Origin: a virus
Length of the DNA stretch: 22,446 bases
Reading direction: 5' to 3' (one strand)
Virus record (IMG/VR): IMGVR_UViG_3300025669_000211
Location: 1 to 22,446 of that record
The notes below the pieces were generated by a model. That model saw only the letters and a program-made list of their open reading frames with translations. It was not told where the DNA came from and did no database searches. Positions 15,121 through 20,747 of this stretch are shown here, piece by piece. The translations under genes were made by a program, and so were the position numbers. Each line of letters starts with the position of its first letter. The first letter of the stretch is position 1.

Positions 15121-15315
15121 ATGGGAAAAAGAAGTTTTAAATGTTTGTGTGAAGCATTAGAGGACAGGGGTTACTATGCTTATAGGTTAGACAATGACTT
15201 GTTTAAGCTAAATGGTATGAAGTTGACAATCACAGAGTTTGTAGAAAATGCAAGAGACATTATTACTAATGTCAATCCTAAGTTATCATTATTATCAGTA
15301 ATAGGGGGGTGTTAG
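15121..15315 (+). CDS. Unknown early protein, 64 aa
   Basis: First gene after the early promoter, ATG with GGAGG at 15107-15111. The product is a small mixed alpha/beta protein: a helical start (FKCLCEALEDRGYYAYRL), a strand (DLFKLNGMKLTI), then a helix (TEFVENARDIITNV). The last codons overlap the poly-G ribosome binding site of the next gene, which gives the C-terminal GGC. First-expressed tiny phage proteins are often host-takeover or anti-defence factors, but nothing in this one identifies a target. Confidence 0.7.
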   Translation: MGKRSFKCLCEALEDRGYYAYRLDNDLFKLNGMKLTITEFVENARDIITNVNPKLSLLSVIGGC

Positions 15316-15320
15316 TATGA
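15304..15320 (+). repeat. Gene-junction repeat, type 1, copy 1
   Basis: GGGGGGTGTTAGTATGA. It contains a run of six G serving as ribosome binding site and the ATG of the gene at 15317. An identical 17-base copy lies at 15522-15538, again at a gene junction. Confidence 0.85.
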
Positions 15321-15538
15321 ATTATTATATTAAGACAACATTAAAAGATAAAAACGGGCTTTACAAAGTAGAAAGTGAAACCATTGATTATGAATATGAG
15401 TTGCTTTGGCGTATGCTTAAAACTTACTATCCCAATGCAAAACATGCAAATATTACAGTGGATGCAATAGCAAATGGCGGAGCGTTGTCAACAGTATATA
15501 GAAGTCTAAAAATAGAAGTATGGGGGGTGTTAGTATGA
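15317..15538 (+). CDS. Unknown early protein, 73 aa
   Basis: Starts at an ATG one base after the upstream stop, with a GGGGGG ribosome binding site. The sequence opens with a strand (YYIKTTLKDKNGLYKVES), followed by a helix with aromatic residues (YEYELLWRMLKTYYPNAKHANI) and a short C-terminal beta segment. It ends in ATGA overlap with the next gene, whose ribosome binding site lies inside it. No family recognised. Confidence 0.7.
   Translation: MNYYIKTTLKDKNGLYKVESETIDYEYELLWRMLKTYYPNAKHANITVDAIANGGALSTVYRSLKIEVWGVLV
15522..15538 (+). repeat. Gene-junction repeat, type 1, copy 2
   Basis: The second exact copy of GGGGGGTGTTAGTATGA (first at 15304-15320). Here the TGA of the upstream gene and the ATG of the downstream gene overlap within the repeat. 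Confidence 0.85.
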
Positions 15539-15777
15539 GATACTTATACGTTGATATAAACATAGCAATAAATAGGGTCAATTATCTTGAAGGTAGTGTT
15601 GCAGATTGTAGTTATTCTTGTAACTGCTACGATAAACTAACAAAGTATAAACAAGAACTGCAAGATTTATCACTTTTTGGCTATTACACAAAAACATATA
15701 ACAAGGAATTTAAACTACTATGCCAAAGGTTTGACCGATTTATGAAACGTCATGGTTATTTTGAATTTATAAACTAA
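15535..15777 (+). CDS. Unknown early protein with a Cys cluster, 80 aa
   Basis: The ATG at 15535 overlaps the upstream stop (ATGA) with the poly-G site at ideal distance. An in-frame ATG at 15520 lies before that site and is rejected. The N-terminus is a strand (MRYLYVDINIAINRV). Then comes a cysteine-containing segment (DCSYSCNCYD), and the rest is helical and aromatic (KQELQDLSLFGYYTKTYNKEF, RFDRFMKRHGYFEF). The three cysteines within seven residues could bind metal, but no partner His/Cys pair is obvious. Function unknown. Confidence 0.68.
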   Translation: MRYLYVDINIAINRVNYLEGSVADCSYSCNCYDKLTKYKQELQDLSLFGYYTKTYNKEFKLLCQRFDRFMKRHGYFEFIN

Positions 15778-15810
15778 ATAAAGCTATGCCAAGCTATAAC
15801 TGGCAAGGGG
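15769..15810 (+). repeat. Gene-junction repeat, type 2, copy 1
   Basis: Begins with ATAAACTAA (the end of the upstream gene, Ile-Asn-stop) and ends with GCTATAACTGGCAAGGGG, the ribosome binding site of the next gene. A diverged copy lies at 16201-16239. GCCA and TGGC in it could pair as a small stem. Confidence 0.75.
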
Positions 15811-15816
15811 TAAATT

Positions 15817-16209
15817 ATGAATTATCAAAAACAAGGAACTGATTTTCTTAAAAGTACAGGTACAGATTTCAAGGTTGAATACCTTAAAAATGACGTCTAT
15901 TTTGACGGCGACAAGGAAACTAGGGATATTTATAGGATTACACTAAGGCGCAAGGGGGAGCAATTTAGTTTTAAATTTGGGCAGAGCATAGCTAACAGCG
16001 ATTACGGCAATAATACTCCCACAGCATACGACGTTTTAACTTGCTTAACTAAGTACGACCCAAACGATTTTGCTAATTTTTGTAGCGACTATGGCTATGT
16101 CATAGACAGCAGAAAAGCAGAAAAACTTTATGAGGGTGTATGCAGAGAGTTTAAGGGCGTGGACAGGCTTTTTAGTGATGTTATAGAGCAATTACAAGAA
16201 ATAAACTAA
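15817..16209 (+). CDS. Conserved phage protein of unknown function, 130 aa
   Basis: ATG with GGCAAGGGG six bases upstream, within the type 2 junction repeat. The sequence has a pattern I recognise from many phage and prophage hypothetical proteins. It combines a beta segment ending EQFSFKFGQSIANSD, then PTAYDVLTCLTKYDPNDFANFCSDYGY, then DSRKAEKLYEGVCREFKGVDRLF and a C-terminal helix. The 'AYDVL.CLTKYDP..F..FC.D.GY..DSR.AE..Y' block is highly characteristic, yet no function is established to my knowledge. It is the largest gene of the early cluster. Confidence 0.8.
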   Translation: MNYQKQGTDFLKSTGTDFKVEYLKNDVYFDGDKETRDIYRITLRRKGEQFSFKFGQSIANSDYGNNTPTAYDVLTCLTKYDPNDFANFCSDYGYVIDSRKAEKLYEGVCREFKGVDRLFSDVIEQLQEIN

Positions 16210-16239
16210 GCCAATGCAAGGCTATAAATGGCAAGGGGG
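16201..16239 (+). repeat. Gene-junction repeat, type 2, copy 2
   Basis: ATAAACTAA (again Ile-Asn-stop), a short variable part, then GCTATAAATGGCAAGGGGG. It is nearly identical to 15769-15810 apart from a 4-base deletion and a few substitutions. Confidence 0.75.
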
Positions 16240-16243
16240 CTTT

Positions 16244-16399
16244 ATGCGAGTAATACTATTACTATTGACATTGACATTGACTCAAGAACTAGCACAGATA
16301 AATAATAACCTTAGAAAAGGCGAGTATGAAATAGACGCTTTTGAATACTGCACGATAATTGATAAAACAAATAAAGAATGTACGGAGGTTTTAAAATGA
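16244..16399 (+). CDS. Small exported-looking protein with a CX9C motif
   Basis: 51 residues from the ATG at 16244, directly after AAGGGGGC. An in-frame ATG at 16214 lies before the ribosome binding site and is rejected. The N-terminus MRVILLLLTLTLTQELA looks like a short signal peptide or membrane anchor. The C-terminus (KGEYEIDAFEYCTIIDKTNKEC) closely matches a segment of the structural-block protein at 4381-4677, including two cysteines nine residues apart. These are its only cysteines. If exported, they could form a disulfide. The gene ends in ATGA overlap with the next one. Function unknown. Confidence 0.68.
   Translation: MRVILLLLTLTLTQELAQINNNLRKGEYEIDAFEYCTIIDKTNKECTEVLK
16382..16399 (+). 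repeat. Gene-junction repeat, type 3, copy 1
   Basis: ACGGAGGTTTTAAAATGA: ribosome binding site, the stop of one gene (Val-Leu-Lys-stop) and the ATG of the next. A copy with one mismatch lies at 17524-17541. Confidence 0.75.
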
Positions 16400-16599
16400 T
16401 AAACTTAGACAAAATTAAAAGGGATATTGACGAAAATGTTTATAATTCCATTGTAACCTGTATTAAGCCCGAAGTTCTTAAAAGGTGGTATAGGGATTGT
16501 ACTTTAGAAATAATAAACTTTACAAGGTGTGGAGACGAAAAACACTATAAACTTAATTGCGAAAAGGCTTTGTTGGAATATATGCTAGAAATAAGATAA
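16396..16599 (+). CDS. Unknown helical early protein, 67 aa
   Basis: ATG at 16396 with GGAGG seven bases upstream, overlapping the previous stop as ATGA. The protein is charged and helical throughout: INLDKIKRDIDENVYNSIV, PEVLKRWYRDCTLEII, EKALLEYMLEIR. Three cysteines are spread out without a metal-site pattern. The gene is followed by an A-rich stretch and the poly-G ribosome binding site of the next gene. No family recognised. Confidence 0.68.
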   Translation: MINLDKIKRDIDENVYNSIVTCIKPEVLKRWYRDCTLEIINFTRCGDEKHYKLNCEKALLEYMLEIR

Positions 16600-16616
16600 A
16601 AAAAAGGGGGGGTAAA

Positions 16617-16886
16617 ATGAAAAGATATATAATTGCAGAGTGCGACATTGACAGAATAAAGGCTGGTACAATGAATATTGATAGTATCAAGGGCGACAGT
16701 GATTACCTATGCTTAGACGGTACTACAATGGGTGATGTTATAGACAGGCTAGAACTTGACTTGCTTGATGATAATACTCAAAAATTGTTAGACTTTGTTT
16801 ATAACAGATATATGGGTAGCTTTGACGTAACAGATATTTGGCAATTTATAGAGGACACGGCAATACTATTTAATGAGGGGAGGTGA
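16617..16886 (+). CDS. Unknown acidic early protein, 89 aa
   Basis: ATG at 16617 after a run of seven G. An in-frame upstream ATG at 16557 lacks a site and would overlap the previous gene. The product is acidic: a strand (RYIIAECDIDRIKAG), a turn region (SDYLCLDGTTMGDVIDRLELDL), then helices (TQKLLDFVYNRYMG, TDIWQFIEDTAILF). Strongly acidic small phage proteins can be DNA mimics, but that is only a possibility here. Its last codons overlap the AGGTGAT site of the next gene. Confidence 0.68.
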   Translation: MKRYIIAECDIDRIKAGTMNIDSIKGDSDYLCLDGTTMGDVIDRLELDLLDDNTQKLLDFVYNRYMGSFDVTDIWQFIEDTAILFNEGR

Positions 16887-16890
16887 TTAA

Positions 16891-17094
16891 ATGAAAGTAA
16901 ATAATAATTACGAACTAACAGGGTATGCCAAAAGACTTTTTGAAGAGCAACCAATAAGAATTGTAGCAATAGAAAAACAAGACGAAAAATGGTCGAAACT
17001 AAGATACAAAACACTACCAAGAGGGCGCAAGGTTTATTCAATGTTTATTTACAATAACGATGTAATAATAAAGGGGTGCAAAAATGGATTGTAA
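16891..17094 (+). CDS. Unknown basic early protein, 67 aa
   Basis: ATG preceded by GGGGAGGTGATTAA, an excellent ribosome binding site. The protein is basic with a helical first third (NYELTGYAKRLFEEQPIRIV) and beta-like remainder (KLRYKTLPRGRKVYSMFIYNNDVIIKG). Its 3' end overlaps the next gene by 11 bases. The shape (helix then beta hairpins, basic) would suit nucleic-acid binding, but no motif proves it. Confidence 0.65.
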   Translation: MKVNNNYELTGYAKRLFEEQPIRIVAIEKQDEKWSKLRYKTLPRGRKVYSMFIYNNDVIIKGCKNGL

Positions 17095-17305
17095 AAGCTG
17101 TAAAAAAAGACCCCACGGCTACTCAGTCTGTAGACAGTTATCAGAAAAGGGAACCTGTGAGTTTTACGAACCTAAGAACCCTGATGTTTGCCCTGTTTGT
17201 GGGAGCAAAAACTTCACAGAAAGCCAGTTAAAAACCAGAAAAGGGAAAAATGGAGAGTTTTACAGAAAGTGCTTAAGTTGTGGAAAAATAAGAACTTTAT
17301 ACTAG
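17084..17305 (+). CDS. Double zinc-ribbon miniprotein, 73 aa
   Basis: ATG at 17084 with GGGGTG upstream, inside the end of the previous gene. Eight cysteines form two sets: C3-C6-C16-C25 (DCKSCKK ... C ... C) and C36-C39-C63-C66 (CPVCGSKNF ... CLSCGK). The second is a classical zinc ribbon like those of transcription factors and small phage regulators. No nuclease or polymerase motif accompanies it. Possible role: binding host transcription machinery or nucleic acid; this is inference from the fold alone. Confidence 0.75.
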   Translation: MDCKSCKKRPHGYSVCRQLSEKGTCEFYEPKNPDVCPVCGSKNFTESQLKTRKGKNGEFYRKCLSCGKIRTLY

Positions 17306-17316
17306 GAGGGTAAACA

Positions 17317-17541
17317 ATGAAAAACAAAAAGGCTGTGGTTTACGTTAAATTTAGGGGTGGATTAGTTGATAGCCCTTTATCCTGTAAATATCATAAATTA
17401 AAATGGACAGATGATGTTTGTAAGTGTGAGAAGGGACATATACTTTCAAGAGGCTTTAATGTTATAAAAGATTGTACTATCGGTTGCCCTGATTTTATAA
17501 ATGGTACAGTGCTTGAATATAAAACGAAGGTTTTAAAATGA
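17317..17541 (+). CDS. Cys/His-rich miniprotein, 74 aa
   Basis: ATG with GGAGGG upstream. The residues C23, H26, C35, C37, H41, C53 and C57 probably hold one or two metal ions. The ending ..CTIGCPDFING is a phrase seen in several small phage proteins of unknown role. A strand-rich start (KKAVVYVKFRGGL) precedes the metal site. It is the last gene before the second plus-strand promoter, and its stop lies in the type 3 junction repeat. Confidence 0.72.
   Translation: MKNKKAVVYVKFRGGLVDSPLSCKYHKLKWTDDVCKCEKGHILSRGFNVIKDCTIGCPDFINGTVLEYKTKVLK
17524..17541 (+). repeat. Gene-junction repeat, type 3, copy 2, with a remnant start
   Basis: ACGAAGGTTTTAAAATGA, one mismatch from 16382-16399. The ATG at 17538 opens a frame of only seven codons (MKLNNKI) ending at 17561. 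This suggests that a gene once began here and was lost. Confidence 0.6.
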
Positions 17542-17568
17542 AGTTAAATAATAAAATATAAATAATAT

Positions 17569-17597
17569 TTGACTTGTTTCAATAAATAGTGTATAAA
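17569..17597 (+). promoter_or_regulatory. Promoter of the DNA-metabolism genes
   Basis: TTGACT (17569-17574), 17 bases, TATAAA (17592-17597), preceded by an AT-rich stretch. Transcription would start near 17604, only about 13 bases before the ATG of the Cas4-like gene. This divides the plus-strand block into two transcription units. Confidence 0.78.
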
Positions 17598-17616
17598 TAA
17601 TAAAAAAGAGGTAAAA

Positions 17617-18324
17617 ATGATTACAGAAAAGATTTTAAACTATTTCCAAAATGTAGAGAAAAAACGTGAGTGGAGCAATAACGTCTTTAGAGCTTCAAGT
17701 TCTGGTAAATGCGCCAGGGCTTTAGCTTATCAGCGACTAGAATATGAAGCTGAGCCTTTGAGTGCCAGAGCAAGAATGGTTTTTAGAATGGGTGATTTAG
17801 TAGAGCAAGATATGGTCAACGCTTGTGAAGCCGTAGAATGTCTTACGGACATGCAAAAAGAAGCTAATTTTATACTACCTAATGGTCAAGAAGTTACGGG
17901 GCATATTGACGGGATTACAGAATTTAACGGTGAAAAAATTGTCGTTGATTTTAAATCTATTTCTATGTTCGGATTCATGCGTGCAGAAAAAGGCGAATTG
18001 GATTATTCATACAAATGTCAAGCCACCTGTTACATGAAAGCATTAGACTTAAAGAAGTTCCTATTCTTATTCTATAACAAGAACACAAGCCATGTTACAG
18101 AGATACTATACCAATGGGATGAAAAGATATTAAACGAAGTTGTGGACAGATTTACACGAGTGGGGCAAGCTACTAAAGAAAATCTACCAAACAAGGATTA
18201 TGGACCAAACGCAAAAGGAGATTTGCCGTACCAATGTTCTTACTGTGCTTATGCTAATGTATGTCAAACAGACTATGAGCTTATATTTGAGAAGGGCAAG
18301 CCTAAACTAAGGAGGAGAAAGTAA
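17617..18324 (+). CDS. Cas4/RecB-like PD-(D/E)XK nuclease with Fe-S cysteines
   Basis: 235 residues, ATG with AGAGG upstream. The fold motifs are in order: RASSSGKCARALAYQR with C32; GDLVEQD (E63); TGHIDGI with D98; VVDFKS with D111 and K113; and KCQATCYMKAL with Q135 and Y139. The end PYQCSYCAYANVC carries C207, C210 and C216, which with C32 would bind a 4Fe-4S cluster. This is the layout of Cas4 and of phage AddB/RecB-like exonucleases. No CRISPR array or other cas gene is seen, so a role in replication, recombination or end processing is most likely. It is directly followed by an OB-fold-like gene (TAATG overlap), a usual pairing of nuclease and DNA-binding protein. Confidence 0.85.
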   Translation: MITEKILNYFQNVEKKREWSNNVFRASSSGKCARALAYQRLEYEAEPLSARARMVFRMGDLVEQDMVNACEAVECLTDMQKEANFILPNGQEVTGHIDGITEFNGEKIVVDFKSISMFGFMRAEKGELDYSYKCQATCYMKALDLKKFLFLFYNKNTSHVTEILYQWDEKILNEVVDRFTRVGQATKENLPNKDYGPNAKGDLPYQCSYCAYANVCQTDYELIFEKGKPKLRRRK

Positions 18325-18635
18325 TGCAATTACTAATTGAACAGTTAGACAAGAGAGAATTTGACGGAAAATTTGGGAAGTATTGGAAGGTTGGTATCTA
18401 TGCCAATGGTAAGTGGTACGGTACACCAGAAAAGGACTGGAATAGGGGTTGGGAAGTAGGTAATACCATTGACGTAGAAGTTGAGCAGGTTACGGGCAAA
18501 AATGGTAAAACATACAATAATATTCTACCACCTGGGAAGTCAAGCGGTGGTTCGGGTCAGGATAGTTTATTATTGGAACGTATTGCCACCATATTGGAAC
18601 GAATTGAGTTAATCCTTAGTAAGAGAGGTTCTTAA
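18324..18635 (+). CDS. Small OB-fold-like protein, possible ssDNA-binding partner
   Basis: 103 residues, start overlapping the nuclease stop as TAATG with GGAGG in the nuclease end. The first 65 residues are beta-rich with aromatic residues (GKFGKYWKVGIYANGKWYGTPEKDW, NTIDVEVEQVTGKNGKTYNNI), like short OB-folds in phage DNA-metabolism clusters. A Gly/Ser linker (GKSSGGSGQD) follows, and then a helix (LLLERIATILERIELIL) that could mediate self-association. Context with the exonuclease-like gene suggests single-strand DNA binding. No family could be confirmed. Confidence 0.6.
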   Translation: MQLLIEQLDKREFDGKFGKYWKVGIYANGKWYGTPEKDWNRGWEVGNTIDVEVEQVTGKNGKTYNNILPPGKSSGGSGQDSLLLERIATILERIELILSKRGS

Positions 18636-18809
18636 ATGAAAGTTGAAGGAAACGGCAATTCTGTGCAAACTGAGGGATTTTGCAAGTATTGTAAAAAATG
18701 GTGTACTTTAGTGTTTTCTACAAATTATGATGATGTTAAGATTTGTGAGGATTGTCAGCAGATGGAAATTAACCAGTACGAAGAAACTTTAGAAAGAGGA
18801 GGCAAATAA
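18636..18809 (+). CDS. Zinc-finger miniprotein, 57 aa
   Basis: Starts directly at the end of the previous stop, with AGAGAGG seven bases upstream. Cysteines are arranged C16-C19 with C23, and C37-C40 (FCKYCKKWC ... ICEDCQQ), a short zinc finger. The rest is charged and helical to the end (EINQYEETLERGGK). Its last A is the first base of the next ATG. Function unknown; one of several small zinc proteins in this block. Confidence 0.72.
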   Translation: MKVEGNGNSVQTEGFCKYCKKWCTLVFSTNYDDVKICEDCQQMEINQYEETLERGGK

Positions 18810-18973
18810 TGTATATAGCAACAATAAATGCAGATGAAAAATTAGTGATTAAGTTTAAAAAGTATCTGAAAAAGAATGGGAAAGTGTTTAGCTTTGAACT
18901 AAAGAGAGTTTTAGATGAAGCCATAAAACTTGAAATTGATAGGTACGAAGAAGGAGAAAGCGAAAAGAAATAG
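18809..18973 (+). CDS. Unknown 54-aa charged protein
   Basis: Start overlaps the previous stop (TAATG), with AGAGGAGG upstream. The product reads YIATINADEKLVIKFKKYLKKNG, then a helix FELKRVLDEAIKLEIDRYEEGE, and is highly charged. A strand followed by helices in a 54-residue protein would suit a ribbon-helix-helix type regulator, but key residues are not clear enough to call it. The last gene of this tight cluster; a gap of about 60 bases follows. Confidence 0.6.
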   Translation: MYIATINADEKLVIKFKKYLKKNGKVFSFELKRVLDEAIKLEIDRYEEGESEKK

Positions 18974-18974
18974 A

Positions 18975-19003
18975 TTGACAGATTGTATTTTTGTAGTAAG
19001 GTT
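18975..19003 (+). promoter_or_regulatory. Possible weak promoter before the replication gene
   Basis: A perfect TTGACA (18975-18980) overlaps the end of the upstream gene, but the -10 at the right distance is poor (TAAGGT at 18997-19002). It may need an activator or be fortuitous. Confidence 0.25.
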
Positions 19004-19031
19004 TAATTATTGGCAAAGGGGAGATTAAAAT

Positions 19032-19145
19032 ATGTTTTATTTAGGTTATATCGGCGGTGGGAATTCAACTCTCCGTGCCAAACATCGCCGTATAATAGCA
19101 GGGTTGGGGTTATGTCCCAGCCCTGTTTATATTTGGAGGGCTTAA
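19032..19145 (+). CDS. 37-codon leader ORF coupled to the replication gene
   Basis: ATG at 19032 preceded by AAAGGGGAGATTAAAAT. The stop overlaps the next ATG as TAATG. The product begins MFYLGYIGGGNSTLRAKHRR and ends in GLGLCPSPVYIWRA. It spans two hairpins, so it may be a translated leader that couples or senses translation, rather than a functional protein. Alternatively the region is a structured RNA and the frame is chance. Confidence 0.4.
   Translation: MFYLGYIGGGNSTLRAKHRRIIAGLGLCPSPVYIWRA
19052..19125 (+). promoter_or_regulatory. Two stem-loops upstream of the replication gene
   Basis: First stem: CGGCGGTG (19052-19059) with CATCGCCG (19083-19090), eight pairs with one G-U. Second stem: CAGGGTTGGG (19099-19108) with CCCAGCCCTG (19116-19125), ten pairs with one G-U and a 7-nt loop, followed by TTTATATTT. 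The second resembles an attenuator or a weak terminator placed 10 bases before the GGAGGG ribosome binding site. Confidence 0.55.
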
Positions 19146-19804
19146 TGAAAAGGGATAGTTTTATTTTCTATAGAAGTTTTTATGAAGCGATAGTTTTAAT
19201 GCCCCCAGAAGAGCAGGTAAAGGTCTATCACGCAATAGCAACATACTGTTTAAACCATAAAGAGACCGAGCTCGATGGCATGGCAAAGATGGTTTTTACT
19301 CTTGTTAAACCTCAACTAGATGCGAACTACAAGAGATTTGAGAACGGTTGTAAAGGTGGTAAGCCTAAGCAGGTTGTAACCAAACCCGAACCAAAAGCTA
19401 ACCAAACCGTAACCAAAAGCAAAGCTAATCTTAATCTTAATGTAAATGTAAATGAATATAAAGAGAATACATTGTCTGGTAAATTGAACCAGACGGCTAC
19501 TGCAAGGCAAGTAATTGACCATTTAAACAAAACTGCGAACAGGGCTTACAGACATTCAAAGACATCCCTTGAACCAATCGTAGCAAGATTAAAGGATATG
19601 GCTTTAGACCCATGTGGCTTGGACAAGTACCCAGATATTAACCCTTACCAGTGGTGTGAATTTGTAATTAACCGTAAGGTTGCCAAGTGGGGTAAAGACC
19701 CAAAAATGAGTGAGTTCTTGCGTCCTGAGACATTATTTAGACGTTCTAACTTTGAGAGTTACCTTGGCGAAGTATTAACAAGTATTAAGAAATCGGAGGA
19801 ATAG
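19145..19804 (+). CDS. Replication-type protein (DUF6291-like plus Phg_2220_C-like)
   Basis: 219 residues from the ATG at 19145, with GGAGGG five bases upstream; longer in-frame starts have no comparable site. The N-terminal 65 residues (SFIFYRSFYEAIVLMPPEEQVKVYHAIATYC) match the DUF6291-type domain at the start of many phage replication proteins. A flexible, Lys/Asn-rich linker (about 72-108) follows. The C-terminus (VIDHLNKTANRAYRH ... VIARL-like and FLRPETLFRRSNFESYLGE) is the conserved phage C-terminal domain Phg_2220_C, seen next to DnaD-like initiators. Likely role: origin binding or helicase loading. A loop of about 20 residues (DPCGLDKYPDINPYQ) interrupts that domain. Confidence 0.78.
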   Translation: MKRDSFIFYRSFYEAIVLMPPEEQVKVYHAIATYCLNHKETELDGMAKMVFTLVKPQLDANYKRFENGCKGGKPKQVVTKPEPKANQTVTKSKANLNLNVNVNEYKENTLSGKLNQTATARQVIDHLNKTANRAYRHSKTSLEPIVARLKDMALDPCGLDKYPDINPYQWCEFVINRKVAKWGKDPKMSEFLRPETLFRRSNFESYLGEVLTSIKKSEE

Positions 19805-19805
19805 T

Positions 19806-20453
19806 ATGCCAAGTCCATACCCAAATAACCCACACAAAATACTAGAGGGGTATCCTATTACAAAACCTTTTCAAAGTATTACTGAAGTTAATGATTATTT
19901 CAATAACGATAGAATAGTTTGTTTATTATGTGGAAAACAATATAAAAGTATCACTGCTGGGCATTTAATGATGGTTCATAATATAACAGTAGATGAATAT
20001 AAAGAAATGTATGCTATTCCTAATGGACGAGGACTGTCTTGTATAACTACAAAAGAAAAACACTCAAACCACGCTTGGAAAATGGTAGATAAAGGCAAGT
20101 TTGTCTTAAATAAAAAGGGTTGTGATATGTCTGAGTTCTCATCTAAACCAAAACGCAAATGCCCTCAAAAAAGTAGTGTTGCTAGAAATAATCTAAATGA
20201 ACATATGAAACCTAAAAGGGATTTAGTAAGACTCAATGGCAAACTTGTTACATTTACAGAGTCAAGAAAAATAAAAAGATTAAAAAAAGGAACACCAGAA
20301 TATCAAGAAATGCTGTTAGCAAGACCACAATGCCAGCCAGATATAGTCAGAAGAAATATGGGGTCTTACTGGAAGGGAAGGAAAAGGTCTGAAGAAACAA
20401 CACGAAAAAGGCTAGAAACTTTAAAAAAAATTAAAGCAAGCAAGGAGGAATAA
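19806..20453 (+). CDS. MucR/Ros-like zinc finger protein with a NUMOD3-like C-terminus
   Basis: 215 residues, ATG with GGAGG upstream. Residues 36-72 (RIVCLLCGKQYKSITAGHLMMVHNITVDEYKEMYAIP) are the Ros/MucR zinc-finger pattern with C39, C42, H53 and H58. The centre is basic and unassigned. Near the end, SYWKGRKRSEETTRKRLETL resembles the NUMOD3 DNA-binding repeat of homing endonucleases (GR.HSEET). No GIY-YIG or HNH catalytic motif was seen. It could be a DNA-binding regulator, or a homing endonuclease relative that has lost or swapped its nuclease part. It lies in the middle of the replication genes. Confidence 0.65.
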   Translation: MPSPYPNNPHKILEGYPITKPFQSITEVNDYFNNDRIVCLLCGKQYKSITAGHLMMVHNITVDEYKEMYAIPNGRGLSCITTKEKHSNHAWKMVDKGKFVLNKKGCDMSEFSSKPKRKCPQKSSVARNNLNEHMKPKRDLVRLNGKLVTFTESRKIKRLKKGTPEYQEMLLARPQCQPDIVRRNMGSYWKGRKRSEETTRKRLETLKKIKASKEE

Positions 20454-20747
20454 ATGATACTAGCACTAGATGGTAAAAATATAGGAGCAATAGAAGGTAA
20501 TGTGTTTTACAAAAGAGTCAACTCTAAAAAACACAAGATGAGATTACTAAATGCTTATGGGATAGATAGCGAAGCATTTAATAACATTATCTCCGCAAGG
20601 TGTGATACGATTAAGCTAACAGAAACAGATACTAAGGCTACTTATACTGTACCAGTCCAGACATTTGAAGAGAAGTCAGTATATAAGCACTTTAAACCAC
20701 ACAGGGCACAACGATTTTTAGAACTGAAATACTGGAGTAAATTATGA
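20454..20747 (+). CDS. Unknown early protein, 97 aa
   Basis: ATG immediately after the upstream stop, with AAGGAGG in the upstream gene end. It opens with a strand and turn (ILALDGKNIGAIEGNVFYKRVNSKKHKMRL), then AYGIDSEAFNNI, then a beta pair with TYTVPVQTFEE, and a C-terminal helix. The opening 'DGK.IG.I.GNVFYK.V..KKHKMR' recalls a recurring small phage family without assigned function. It overlaps the next gene as ATGA. Confidence 0.65.
   Translation: MILALDGKNIGAIEGNVFYKRVNSKKHKMRLLNAYGIDSEAFNNIISARCDTIKLTETDTKATYTVPVQTFEEKSVYKHFKPHRAQRFLELKYWSKL

Noticed and set aside
17617-18324. A CRISPR-Cas locus suggested by the Cas4-like gene
   Set aside because: No repeat array and no other cas gene in the window; stand-alone Cas4-like nucleases are common in phages.
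19009-19082. A tRNA-like outline (6-bp end pairing, TTCAA in a 7-nt loop)
   Set aside because: No D-arm or anticodon stem can be formed and the T-stem has only three or four pairs. A translated leader with hairpins explains the sequence better.
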